In this document: piece by piece, positions 43,869 to 52,264 of the stretch
Position numbering within the stretch: the stretch's first letter is position 1
Layout of the letters: each line of letters starts with the position of its first letter
DNA from: Pseudomonas sp. P7548
Lineage (GTDB): Bacteria > Pseudomonadota > Gammaproteobacteria > Pseudomonadales > Pseudomonadaceae
Reading direction: 5' to 3'
Length of the DNA: 64,000 nt
Assembly: GCF_013386585.1 (NCBI RefSeq)
Contig: NZ_JACARO010000065.1
Location: forward strand, 1 to 64,000
Position numbers and translations under genes: made by a program
The notes under the pieces: model-generated
Database searches by the model: none
Seen by the model: only the letters and a program-made list of their open reading frames with translations
What the model was told of the DNA's origin: nothing

Positions 43869-45455
43869 ATGAGCGAAAACAACAACAAAATGACTCAAGC
43901 GATGCACCGACGGGACTTCCTCAAGCACAGCGCTGTCGCGGGTGCGGTAGCCGCCGCGTTCTCCATGGGCTTGCCGTTTTCGGCCTTTGCCGCAGACGCC
44001 ACCCCCAAGCCCGGTGGCGTGCTGCGCCTGGGCCTGGCCGGGGGCAGCACCACCGATTCTCGCGACCCCGGCTCCTGGGTCGATACCTTCACCTTCGTCG
44101 GCTTCTCGGCGGTGTACAACACGCTGACGGAAATTGCTGTCGACGGCACCGCCATCCCCGAACTGGCCGAGCGGTTCGAGTCCACTCCGGATGCGCGGGT
44201 GTGGACCTTCACCCTGCGCCAGGGCGTGACGTTCCATAACGGCAAAGGCCTGACCGCCGAAGACGTGGTGGTGTCGATCAATCACCACCTGAGCAAAGAC
44301 TCCACCTCGGCGGCCAAGACCGTGCTCGGCGATGTCGCCAGCGTCAGTGCCAAGGGCAACGACACGGTGGTGTTCGAGCTGCATTCGGGCAACGCCGACT
44401 TCGCCTATGTGGTCGCCGACTACCACCTGGTGATCATGCCCGCCAAGGACGGCGTGGCCGACTGGAGAGCCGGCGTGGGCACCAGCGGTTACCGCCTGAA
44501 AAGCTTTGAGCCCGGTGTGCGCATGGACCTGGAGCGCAACCCCGATTACTGGAAGCCGGACCGCGCACACTTCGCCAGCGCCGAGCTGTTAGCCATTGCC
44601 GACGGGGCGGCACGGGTCAACGCGTTGGTCACCGGGCAAGTGGACGTGATCAACAAGGTCGACCTGAAGACCGTGGCACTGCTCAAGCGCAACCCCAATC
44701 TGGTGATCGAGGAAACCAAAGGCGCCCAGCACTACACCTTCCCGATGCTCTGCGACAGCAACGAATTCAAGAACAACGACATCCGCATGGCGATGAAGCA
44801 CGCCATCAACCGCGAAAGCTTGCTGGCGTCGGTACTGTACGGCTATGGCCTGGTGGGCAACGATCACCCGATCCAGCCTGGCAGTCGCTTTATCAACGCC
44901 GCGTTGGAGCAACGCACCTACGACCCGGACAAGTCACGCTTCTACCTGCGCAAGGCCGGCGTGGAGTCGCTCAAGGTGCGCCTGCAAGCGTCCGACGCGG
45001 CCTACACCGGCGCGGTGGATGCCTCGGTGTTGTTCAAGGAGCAGGCGCGCCAGGCCGGTATCGATATTGACGTGGTGCGCGAGCCGGCGGATGGGTTCTT
45101 CTCCAATGTGTGGATGAAGCAGCCGTTCACCACCTCGTTCTGGTACAGCAGCCTGACCGCCGACCGCATGTTCAGCATCGGCTACGCCAAGGGCGCGGCC
45201 TGGAACGAAACCCACTGGGACAACCCGCGCTTCAACCAATTGCTCACGGCTGCCCGTGGTGAGATGAACGCACCGTTGCGCCAGGAGATGTACAACGAAA
45301 TGCAGGCCCTGTGCCGGGACGACGGCGGCGCAATTGTGCCGTTGTTTGCAAGCTCCGTGGCGGCACGCTCAAACCGTGTGGCCCATGGCGCGCAGACCGC
45401 ACCGTATGGCGAGTTGGATGGGCTGCGGCTGATCGAGCGGTGGTGGCAGGCGTAG
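43869..45455 (+). CDS. ABC transporter periplasmic binding protein, peptide/opine type, Tat-exported
   Basis: The 528-residue protein starts with a Tat signal (HRRDFLKHSAVAGAVAAAF, with a twin-Arg before a long hydrophobic run, cleavage near 38) and is an SBP_bac_5-type binding protein (GLAGGSTTDSRDPGSWVDTFTFVGFSAVYNTLTEI). It delivers a peptide, opine or similar nitrogenous compound to the permeases downstream. Twin-Arg export suggests folding before secretion. A REPIN separates it from the permease genes. Confidence 0.9.
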   Translation: MSENNNKMTQAMHRRDFLKHSAVAGAVAAAFSMGLPFSAFAADATPKPGGVLRLGLAGGSTTDSRDPGSWVDTFTFVGFSAVYNTLTEIAVDGTAIPELAERFESTPDARVWTFTLRQGVTFHNGKGLTAEDVVVSINHHLSKDSTSAAKTVLGDVASVSAKGNDTVVFELHSGNADFAYVVADYHLVIMPAKDGVADWRAGVGTSGYRLKSFEPGVRMDLERNPDYWKPDRAHFASAELLAIADGAARVNALVTGQVDVINKVDLKTVALLKRNPNLVIEETKGAQHYTFPMLCDSNEFKNNDIRMAMKHAINRESLLASVLYGYGLVGNDHPIQPGSRFINAALEQRTYDPDKSRFYLRKAGVESLKVRLQASDAAYTGAVDASVLFKEQARQAGIDIDVVREPADGFFSNVWMKQPFTTSFWYSSLTADRMFSIGYAKGAAWNETHWDNPRFNQLLTAARGEMNAPLRQEMYNEMQALCRDDGGAIVPLFASSVAARSNRVAHGAQTAPYGELDGLRLIERWWQA

Positions 45456-45480
45456 AGATCCTCCAGCCAATGAATATCCA

Positions 45481-45566
45481 ATGTGGGAGCTGGCTTGCCT
45501 GCGATGAGGTCCGCCCATTCGCTGCAAGCCTTAAGGCCGCCATCGCAGGCAAGCCAGCTCCCACAT
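45481..45566. repeat. REPIN inside the operon
   Basis: Arms of 26 bp (ATGTGGGAGCTGGCTTGCCT... at 45481-45506 and its perfect inverse at 45541-45566). It lies between the binding-protein gene and the first permease gene of one operon, so it may act as a partial mRNA barrier that raises binding-protein over permease. Confidence 0.9.
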
Positions 45567-45614
45567 TAGATGGGTGCAGTCTCGACGAGCCTATTCACCT
45601 CATGAGAATCGTCC

Positions 45615-46574
45615 ATGAATAGCCTGTTCAAATTAATTCTCCAGCGCCTCGCCCTAGGCGTGTTGTCACTGTTCGCCGTCTCGGTGATCATCTTTCTCGC
45701 CGTGGGCATGCTGCCCGGTGATATCGCCCAGGCCATGCTCGGCCAGTCCGCCACGCCGGAAACCGTGGCGGCGTTTCGGGCGCAGCTGGGCCTGGACCTG
45801 CCGCCGCTTACGCGTTTTGCGCAATGGCTGCTGCGCCTGTTGCACGGCGACCTGGGCGCTTCGCTGGCCAACCAGCGACCCATCGCCGACTTGATCGGCG
45901 CGCGCCTGGGCAACACCTTGAGCCTGGCCGCGCTGGCGGCGTTGGTCTCCGTACCCACCGCCTTGGTGCTGGGCATGCTGGCGGCGCTGTACCGCAACAG
46001 CTGGTTCGATCGCCTGCTCAATACCTCGGCGCTCAGCGCGGTGTCGTTCCCGGAGTTCTTTGTCGCCTACCTGCTGATCCTGGTGTTCTCGGTGAAACTC
46101 GGCTGGTTCCCCAGCCTGTCCAACCTGGCGCCGGACGCCACCCTGGGCACGATCCTGGAGCGCTCGGTGTTGCCGGTCGCCACCCTGAGCCTGGTGGTGA
46201 TCGCGCAGATGATGCGCATGACCCGCGCCTCGCTGATCAACCTGCTGGCCAGCCCGTATATCGAGATGGCGCGCCTGAAGGGCATCAGCCAGTCGCGGAT
46301 TATCTGGAAGCACGCGTTGCCCAACGCGCTGGCGCCCATCGTCAACGTGATCGCGCTGAACCTGGCGTACCTGGTGGTGGGGGTGGTGGTGGTCGAAGTG
46401 GTGTTCGTCTATCCAGGCCTGGGCCAGTTGCTGGTGGACTCGGTGTCCAAGCGCGACATCCCGGTGGTACAGGCGTGTAGCCTGATTTTTGCCGCGACCT
46501 ACATCCTGCTCAATACCGGAGCGGACGTGCTGTCCATCGCCAGCAACCCACGCCTGATGCATCCGAAGGGGTAG
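45615..46574 (+). CDS. ABC transporter permease (DppB-like)
   Basis: The 319-residue permease has six membrane spans and the binding-protein-dependent transport signature (EMARLKGISQSRIIWKHALPNALAPIVN). The N-terminus (LALGVLSLFAVSVIIFLAVGMLPGDIAQAMLG) is the usual DppB/OppB opening. It forms the channel with the 46578 product, whose gene begins three bases later. Confidence 0.93.
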   Translation: MNSLFKLILQRLALGVLSLFAVSVIIFLAVGMLPGDIAQAMLGQSATPETVAAFRAQLGLDLPPLTRFAQWLLRLLHGDLGASLANQRPIADLIGARLGNTLSLAALAALVSVPTALVLGMLAALYRNSWFDRLLNTSALSAVSFPEFFVAYLLILVFSVKLGWFPSLSNLAPDATLGTILERSVLPVATLSLVVIAQMMRMTRASLINLLASPYIEMARLKGISQSRIIWKHALPNALAPIVNVIALNLAYLVVGVVVVEVVFVYPGLGQLLVDSVSKRDIPVVQACSLIFAATYILLNTGADVLSIASNPRLMHPKG

Positions 46575-46577
46575 ACC

Positions 46578-47405
46578 ATGAACCTGTTGAGCCAAGTGGC
46601 CCAGGCGCCGTTGAGCGCCAAGTTCGGCCTGCTGATCATTGTGTTGTACATCGCGGTGGCGGTGTTTGCGCCGGTACTGGCGCCCTATGGCGAAACCCAG
46701 GTGGTGGGCGAGGGTTTCGCGCCCTGGAGCGGCCAGTTCCTGCTGGGCACCGATAACCTGGGGCGCGACATGTTCAGCCGCCTGGTATACGGCGCGCGCA
46801 ACACCTTGGGCATCGCTTTTCTGACCACCACCCTCGCGTTTTTGCTGGGGGGCTTGAGTGGTTTAGTGGCGGCGATCAAGGGCGGCTGGATCGACCAGGG
46901 CCTGTCGCGGGTGGTGGACGTGCTGATGGCGATCCCGCAGCTGATTTTCGCGCTGTTGATCCTCAGCGTGGTCGGCACCAACGCCACTTCGCTGGTGCTG
47001 GTGATTGCGTTGCTGGATTCGACGCGGGTATTTCGCCTGTCCCGTGCCGTGGCGATGACCGTGGTGGTGCAGGACTTCGTCGAGGCCGCGCGCCTGCGCG
47101 GCGAAGGCCTGTGGTGGCTGGTCACCCGCGAAGTGTTGCCTAACGCGGCCGCGCCGTTGATTGCCGAATTCGGCCTGCGCTTCTGCTTTGTCTTTCTGTT
47201 TATCAGTGCGCTGTCGTTCCTCGGCCTGGGCATCCAACCGCCGACCGCCGACTGGGGCAGCATGGTGCGTGACAACGCGGTGCTGATCACCTTTGGTGAC
47301 ATCAGCCCGTTGCTGCCGGCGCTGGCCGTGGCGTTGATCACGGTGAGTGTGAATTTCGTCGTCGACTGGATGCTGCATAAATCCAGCGGCCTGAAGGAGT
47401 GTTGA
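46578..47405 (+). CDS. ABC transporter permease (DppC-like)
   Basis: The 275-residue permease pairs with 45615-46574. It has the DppC/OppC signature block EAARLRGEGLWWLVTREVLPNAAAPLIA and the N-terminal LLGTDNLGRDMFSRLVYGARNTL. It should form a heterodimer in the inner membrane. The ATPase gene follows with 2 bp between. Confidence 0.93.
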   Translation: MNLLSQVAQAPLSAKFGLLIIVLYIAVAVFAPVLAPYGETQVVGEGFAPWSGQFLLGTDNLGRDMFSRLVYGARNTLGIAFLTTTLAFLLGGLSGLVAAIKGGWIDQGLSRVVDVLMAIPQLIFALLILSVVGTNATSLVLVIALLDSTRVFRLSRAVAMTVVVQDFVEAARLRGEGLWWLVTREVLPNAAAPLIAEFGLRFCFVFLFISALSFLGLGIQPPTADWGSMVRDNAVLITFGDISPLLPALAVALITVSVNFVVDWMLHKSSGLKEC

Positions 47406-47407
47406 GG

Positions 47408-49027
47408 ATGGACACGCCATTGCTGGAAATCCGCAACCTGCAGATCGAAGGGCATTACGAAGACGCGTGGCACCCGCTGATCAAGGGCATCGACCTGACC
47501 TTGCAGCGCGGCGAAGTGCTGGGGTTGATCGGTGAGTCGGGGGCGGGCAAGTCCACCCTTGGCCTGGCCGCGATGGGCTATGCGCGGGACGGTTGCCGCA
47601 TCACCGGTGGCTCGGTGTGTTTTGATGGGATCCAGCTGCTGCAGGCCAAGCCCGAAACCCTGCGCAAGCTGCGCGGCCTGCGTATCGCCTATGTGGCCCA
47701 GAGCGCGGCGGCGTCGTTCAACCCGGCCCACCGGCTGATCGATCAGCACGTGGAAACCGCCGTGATCAATGGCGGCATCAACCGTGCCCAAGCCGAGCGC
47801 GAGGCGGTGGAGTTGTACCGCGTGCTGCGCCTGCCCAACCCGGAAACCATTGGCCAGCGTTACCCCCATCAAGTCTCAGGCGGGCAGTTGCAGCGGGTGA
47901 TGACGGCGATGGCCATGGCCTGCCACCCGGACCTGATCATCTTCGACGAACCCACCACCGCCCTCGACGTCACCACCCAGATCGAAGTGCTGGCTGCCAT
48001 CCGAGATGCGGTGAAAACCTTCGGCAGCGCCGCGCTGTACATCAGCCATGACCTGGCAGTGGTGGCGCAGATGGCCGACCGCATCATGGTGTTGCGCCAC
48101 GGTAAGCTGGTGGAAGAGGCCGATACCCGCAGCATGCTCAGCCAGCCGCAGCAGGACTACACCAAGTCGCTGTGGGCGGTGCGCAGTTTCCGCACTGAGC
48201 CCAAGGCCTGCCCGACGCAGCAGGTGCCGTTGCTGGAGGTGCGCCAGGCGTGCGCCAGTTATGGGCACCAGCCGGTGCTGCATGACGTGTCGATGAAGCT
48301 GTATCGCGGCCAGACCCTGGCAGTGATCGGCGAGTCCGGCAGCGGCAAAAGCTCCACGGCGCGGTTGATCACCGGTTTGCTGCCGGCCACGGCCGGGCAG
48401 GTGGTGTACGACGGCGAAGCGCTGCCGGTGGATTTTCGGCGGCGTAGCAAGGAGCAGTTGCGGCGCATCCAGATGATCTACCAGATCCCGGACACCGCGC
48501 TGAACCCGCGCCAGCGCATCGTCGACATCATTGGCCGCCCGCTCACGTTTTACCTGGGGCTCAAAGGCAAGGCCCTGCGCGCCCGCGTTGCCGAGCTACT
48601 GGAGATGATCGAGCTGGACCCGGCGGTGTTCATGGAGCGCCAGCCACGGGAGTTGTCCGGTGGGCAGAAGCAACGCATCTGCATCGCCCGCGCCCTGGCG
48701 GCTGACCCGCAATTGATTATTTGCGACGAAGTCACCTCGGCCCTCGATCAACTGGTGGCCGAAGGCGTGCTGAAGCTGCTCAACCGGATCCAGCAGCAAC
48801 TCGGCGTGGCTTACCTGTTTATCACCCATGACGTCGCCACTGTGCGCGCCATCGCCGACGAGGTGGTGGTGATGCAGCGGGGCAGGGTGGTGGACCAGGG
48901 CAGCCGCAGTGCGATTTTCACCCCGCCGTACCAGGACTACACCGGCCTGCTGTTCTCATCTGAGCCGGAAATGGACCCCGACTGGCTCGACCACCTGCTG
49001 GCCCAACGGGCGGCCCCCACTGTTTGA
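47408..49027 (+). CDS. Dual ABC ATPase (DppD-DppF fused type)
   Basis: The 539-residue protein contains two complete nucleotide-binding domains: GESGAGKSTLGLA with VSGGQLQRVMTAMAM (half 1) and GESGSGKSSTARL with LSGGQKQRICIARAL (half 2), each with its Walker B. In many transporters these are two proteins (DppD and DppF); here they are fused. Start ATG 47408 has AGGAG nine bases upstream; a GTG at 47399 is less likely. It completes the importer with the two permeases. Confidence 0.93.
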   Translation: MDTPLLEIRNLQIEGHYEDAWHPLIKGIDLTLQRGEVLGLIGESGAGKSTLGLAAMGYARDGCRITGGSVCFDGIQLLQAKPETLRKLRGLRIAYVAQSAAASFNPAHRLIDQHVETAVINGGINRAQAEREAVELYRVLRLPNPETIGQRYPHQVSGGQLQRVMTAMAMACHPDLIIFDEPTTALDVTTQIEVLAAIRDAVKTFGSAALYISHDLAVVAQMADRIMVLRHGKLVEEADTRSMLSQPQQDYTKSLWAVRSFRTEPKACPTQQVPLLEVRQACASYGHQPVLHDVSMKLYRGQTLAVIGESGSGKSSTARLITGLLPATAGQVVYDGEALPVDFRRRSKEQLRRIQMIYQIPDTALNPRQRIVDIIGRPLTFYLGLKGKALRARVAELLEMIELDPAVFMERQPRELSGGQKQRICIARALAADPQLIICDEVTSALDQLVAEGVLKLLNRIQQQLGVAYLFITHDVATVRAIADEVVVMQRGRVVDQGSRSAIFTPPYQDYTGLLFSSEPEMDPDWLDHLLAQRAAPTV

Positions 49028-49036
49028 GGAACTCCC

Positions 49037-49738
49037 ATGAAGGTTTTGATTGTTCACGCTCACCCTGAACCGCAGTCGTTCACTGCCGCATTGCGCGACA
49101 AGGCGATTGCCACGTTGCAAGGCCAGGGGCATGAGGTGCAGGTCAGCGACTTGTATGCCATGCACTGGAACCCGGTGGCGTCGGCGGCGGACTTTTCGTC
49201 GCGGGAAAACCCTGACTATCTGGTGTACGCGCTGGAGCAGCGGCTGGGGGTGAAAAAGCAGTCGATTGCGGCGGATATCCAGGCCGAGCTGGACAAGCTG
49301 TTGTGGGCGGACCTGCTGATCCTCAACTTCCCGATCTTCTGGTTCTCGGCGCCGGCGATGCTCAAGGGCTGGATCGACCGGGTGCTGGTGTCGGGGGTGT
49401 GCTACGGCGGCAAGCGTTTTTACGACCAGGGCGGCCTGGCGGGCAAGCGGGCGATGGTCACGGTGACCTTGGGCGGGCGTGAGCATATGTTTGGGGAAGG
49501 TGCGATCCATGGGCCGCTGGAGGATATGCTGCGCCCGATACTGCGCGGGACGCTGGCGTATGTGGGCTATGACGTGCTGGCGCCGTTTGTGGCCTGGCAT
49601 GTGCCGTACATCAGTGATGAGGCGCGGTGGGACTTTCTGGTGGCGTATGAACAGCGGCTGCAAGGGCTGGCGGATGAGCAGCCCTTGGTCTTCCCAAAGC
49701 TGGAACAGTTTGATGAGGCGCTGTATCCCCTCTCCTGA
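49037..49738 (+). CDS. NAD(P)H:quinone oxidoreductase (flavodoxin-fold, NQO1/KefF type)
   Basis: The 233-residue protein has the flavodoxin-2 fold: KVLIVHAHPEPQSFTAALRD, LLWADLLILNFPIFWFSAPA and YDQGGLAGKRAMVTVTLGGR (FMN/FAD and quinone region). It reduces quinones or azo compounds with NAD(P)H. It is the last gene of the ABC/acyl-CoA operon, 9 bp after the ATPase gene; its part in the pathway is unclear. Confidence 0.88.
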   Translation: MKVLIVHAHPEPQSFTAALRDKAIATLQGQGHEVQVSDLYAMHWNPVASAADFSSRENPDYLVYALEQRLGVKKQSIAADIQAELDKLLWADLLILNFPIFWFSAPAMLKGWIDRVLVSGVCYGGKRFYDQGGLAGKRAMVTVTLGGREHMFGEGAIHGPLEDMLRPILRGTLAYVGYDVLAPFVAWHVPYISDEARWDFLVAYEQRLQGLADEQPLVFPKLEQFDEALYPLS

Positions 49739-49740
49739 AA

Positions 49741-49831
49741 CTGTAGGAGCCGGCTTGCCGGCGATTGCATTGTGTCAGGCTACACATCTGTAGCTGATGT
49801 ACCGCAATCGCTGGCAAGCCAGCTCCTACAG
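49741..49831. repeat. REPIN
   Basis: CTGTAGGAGCCGGCTTGCCG at 49741 faces CTGGCAAGCCAGCTCCTACA ending near 49831. It lies between the stops of the quinone reductase and the convergent DAHP synthase gene. Confidence 0.85.
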
Positions 49832-49834
49832 AGG

Positions 49835-50902
49835 TCAGCAAGCGCGAAGACGCTCTGCGGCACTGCGCAACAACTGCTCAGTCCCCGTCCAACCCAGGCA
49901 ACCATCAGTCACCGACACACCGTATTTCATCGACGCGCTCAGCGGCTGGCAGCCTTCGAAAAGGTGGCTTTCAATCATCATGCCGATGAGCGAGGTGTCG
50001 CCCCGCAGGCGTTGCTCCAGCACGTCATTGAATACTGCCGGCTGACGCAACGGGTCCTTGCCGCTGTTGGCATGGCTGCAATCGACCATGATCCGCGCCG
50101 CCACTTTGGACTTTGCCAGGTCGTGTTTCACCTGAGCCACGCTTTGGGCGTCGTAGTTCGGCCCACGGTGACCGCCGCGCAGCACCAGGTGGGTGTCGGG
50201 GTTGCCCGGGGTCTGGATGATCGCCGGATGGCCCTGGCTATCGACACCAAAATGGCGGTGCGGGTGGGATGCTGAGCGCATCGCGTCACAGGCAATCGCG
50301 ACGCCGCCGTCGGTGCCGTTCTTGAAGCCCACGGGCATGCCCAGGCCGCTGGCCATTTCACGGTGGATCTGGGACTCGGTAGTACGTGCACCAATCGCCA
50401 CCCAGCTGAGCAGGTCATCGAAGTAGCCGGCGGCCATGGGTTGCAGCAGTTCGGTGGCAACCGGCAGACCCAGGCGCAGCATTTCACGCATCAGCTCGCG
50501 GGACAGCGTGAGGCCTGCGGCCATGTCATCGCTGCCGTCCAGGTGCGGGTCGTAGGCCAGGCCTTTCCAGCCGACGGTGGTGCGCGGTTTTTCGACGTAG
50601 GCGCGGATCACCAGCAGCATCTGGTCACTGACGTCGAGTGCAAGTTTCTTCAGATTGCGCGCGTATTCCATCGCCGACTCGGGGTCGTGGATCGAGCACG
50701 GGCCGACAATCACCAGCAAACGTGAGTCTTCGCCATTGAGGATGGCGCGCACGGCTTGGCGGTGGGCGTGGACTTGTTCATTGAGGAACGGGCTGAGAGG
50801 TAGCTGGTGCTTGAGCTCAAGGGAGCTGGGCAGGCGCTGGGTCAGGGCTTCATTGGCGCTGGACAGGTTGGCAACAGGCAGAGCGGCGGTGGCAGAGTTC
50901 AT
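49835..50902 (-). CDS. aroF: 3-deoxy-7-phosphoheptulonate synthase (DAHP synthase, class I)
   Basis: The 355-residue enzyme is a class I DAHP synthase: LLVIVGPCSIHDPESAMEYA, RAYVEKPRTTVGWKGL, SWVAIGARTTESQIHREMASG, LPVGFKNGTDGG and IMVDCSHANSGKDPLRQ. It joins phosphoenolpyruvate and erythrose 4-phosphate at the start of the shikimate pathway. Start ATG 50902 is preceded by AGGAAG; a TTG at 50908 is less likely. The isoenzyme (Tyr- or Phe-sensitive) cannot be fixed, so aroF is a provisional name. A leader region with attenuator features precedes it on the minus strand. Confidence 0.92.
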   Translation of the reverse strand: MNSATAALPVANLSSANEALTQRLPSSLELKHQLPLSPFLNEQVHAHRQAVRAILNGEDSRLLVIVGPCSIHDPESAMEYARNLKKLALDVSDQMLLVIRAYVEKPRTTVGWKGLAYDPHLDGSDDMAAGLTLSRELMREMLRLGLPVATELLQPMAAGYFDDLLSWVAIGARTTESQIHREMASGLGMPVGFKNGTDGGVAIACDAMRSASHPHRHFGVDSQGHPAIIQTPGNPDTHLVLRGGHRGPNYDAQSVAQVKHDLAKSKVAARIMVDCSHANSGKDPLRQPAVFNDVLEQRLRGDTSLIGMMIESHLFEGCQPLSASMKYGVSVTDGCLGWTGTEQLLRSAAERLRAC

Positions 50903-50950
50903 ATTCAAGGCTTCCTGGGCAAGCGGCGGGCTGTTCCCGCACGCTCGGCC

Positions 50951-51103
50951 CTACTGGGGTGTTCGACAATTGGCCGTATCGGCGATGTGTGTTGGGTTGC
51001 CACCAATAGGTGACCGATCGGAGGCGGCAGGCTGTCCCGAACGGAGCTTGCTAAATCGCCATGCTGGGCTGGTGTCGTAGCGGTAATAGGTGGCGTAGTT
51101 CAT
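50951..51103 (-). CDS. Tyr-rich 50-codon ORF between attenuator and aroF
   Basis: The 50-residue ORF (ATG 51103, stop 50951) has an AAAGGAA ribosome site and opens MNYATYYRYDTSPAWRF, with four Tyr in the first nine residues, then Trp15 and Phe17. It lies after the terminator at 51156-51185 and ends 48 bp before the aroF start. It may be a second leader peptide sensing tyrosine, or a genuine small protein. Confidence 0.6.
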   Translation of the reverse strand: MNYATYYRYDTSPAWRFSKLRSGQPAASDRSPIGGNPTHIADTANCRTPQ

Positions 51104-51140
51104 GGTGTGATTCCTTTAAGTGTTCTTCAAAAAAGTTAAG

Positions 51141-51185
51141 GGCCTGAAAAAACAAAACCCCCGGTCGGGGAGCCGACCGGGGGTT
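51141..51185 (-). terminator. Rho-independent terminator/attenuator
   Basis: Arms AACCCCCGGTCGG (51156-51168) and CCGACCGGGGGTT (51173-51185) form a perfect 13-bp stem with a GGAG loop, followed on the minus strand by a T-rich run (TTTTGTTTTTT). It lies 50 bp after the aromatic leader peptide and before aroF, so readthrough would control the aroF transcript. Confidence 0.85.
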
Positions 51186-51235
51186 AGATTTCTCTGGCAG
51201 GCGACCCCTTGAGTAGTGGCCGCCGATTTCAGGTA

Positions 51236-51370
51236 TCAGGCGCGCCAGCGGCTAAACCAATACCCAAAATAAAAGCTTACAGCTGCGCTCGAACCGTTCA
51301 CACGGGTAGCTGATACCGAGCGCGGGGCGCTGGCAGCAGGGCAAACCTGAGTGTGGGTGAGTTGCAACAT
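51236..51370 (-). CDS. Aromatic leader peptide (44 codons)
   Basis: ATG 51370, with GGAG seven bases upstream, opens 44 codons. Residues 33-39 read FYFGYWF, with Trp42 and then Arg-Ala before the stop. Seven aromatic codons in ten, just before a terminator and aroF, match the known logic of amino-acid attenuation leaders. The Tyr37 codon region pairs with AUACC near the stop (51232-51264), and GGGGU at 51204-51208 (minus strand) can pair with ACCCC in the terminator arm, an antiterminator candidate. The peptide itself has no other evident role. Confidence 0.7.
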   Translation of the reverse strand: MLQLTHTQVCPAASAPRSVSATRVNGSSAAVSFYFGYWFSRWRA

Positions 51371-51512
51371 ATTATGTCTCCAAATGATGGGGGTGAGCTT
51401 ACTAGAGGCACGCAGGAGGATTCAATCGGTAATTTCTATCGCGCAGGGGTACTGAAGGCTATCGATCGGGATATGCTGATAACACGTTGATACTTATTGC
51501 TTGGACGCGACC

Positions 51513-52262
51513 ATGACTGCCTTGACCCTTGCTGCTGCTCAATCTGTCTCCATCGCGGGTGACGTGCCCGCCAATATTCAACGGCATGTGCGGTTGATGC
51601 ACGTCGCCGCCGAGCACGGCGTGCAGGTGCTGGTGTTTCCAGAGTTGTCGCTGACCGGGTATGAGCCGTCGCTGGCGGCCAACCTGGCGATTGCGCCGGA
51701 TGACGCGGTGCTGGCGCCACTTCGGGAGAGGGCGCGGGAGCTGCGCATGACGGCGGTGGTGGGGATGCCGATCCGTCTGGCGCCCGAAGCGGGCGTGTTG
51801 ATCGGTGCGCTGGTGTTGGGGGCGGACGGCTCCCTCGCGGTGTATTCCAAGCAGCACCTGCACCCGGGCGAAGAGGTGGCGTTTATCCCGGGGCAGGGCG
51901 GTGAAGCGCTCGAACGGGGCAGTGACCGTATTGCGCTGGCGGTATGCGCGGACTTTTCCCACGCCAGCCATCCACGCCAAGCGGCTGAATCGGGGGCCAC
52001 GGTGTATGCCGCCGGTGTCTTGATCAGCGAAGGCGGTTATGCCAATGACAGCGCGTTGCTCCAGGGATACGCCGCGGAGCATGGATTGGTGGTGTTGATG
52101 GCCAACCATGGTGGCCCCTCGGGCGGCTACGTGTGTGCCGGTCGCAGTGCTGTCTGGGCGGCTGATGGGCGTTTGCTCGCATCCGCCCCTGGCGTTGGCG
52201 ACGCCTTGGTGATCGCCCGCCGCGAGGGCTCGCGGTGGGCTGGCCAAGTGGTCGTCCTCTAG
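51513..52262 (+). CDS. Nitrilase-superfamily carbon-nitrogen hydrolase
   Basis: The 249-residue enzyme has the nitrilase triad: Glu44 (VFPELSLTGYE), Lys113 (VYSKQHLHPGEE) and Cys145 (AVCADFSHASHP). The usual Trp after Cys is Ala here. The fold is of the amidase/carbamoylase type and the protein is shorter than the similar enzyme at 16683. No signal peptide. It is followed 2 bp later by a GNAT gene, suggesting co-transcription. Confidence 0.88.
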   Translation: MTALTLAAAQSVSIAGDVPANIQRHVRLMHVAAEHGVQVLVFPELSLTGYEPSLAANLAIAPDDAVLAPLRERARELRMTAVVGMPIRLAPEAGVLIGALVLGADGSLAVYSKQHLHPGEEVAFIPGQGGEALERGSDRIALAVCADFSHASHPRQAAESGATVYAAGVLISEGGYANDSALLQGYAAEHGLVVLMANHGGPSGGYVCAGRSAVWAADGRLLASAPGVGDALVIARREGSRWAGQVVVL

Positions 52263-52264
52263 CC

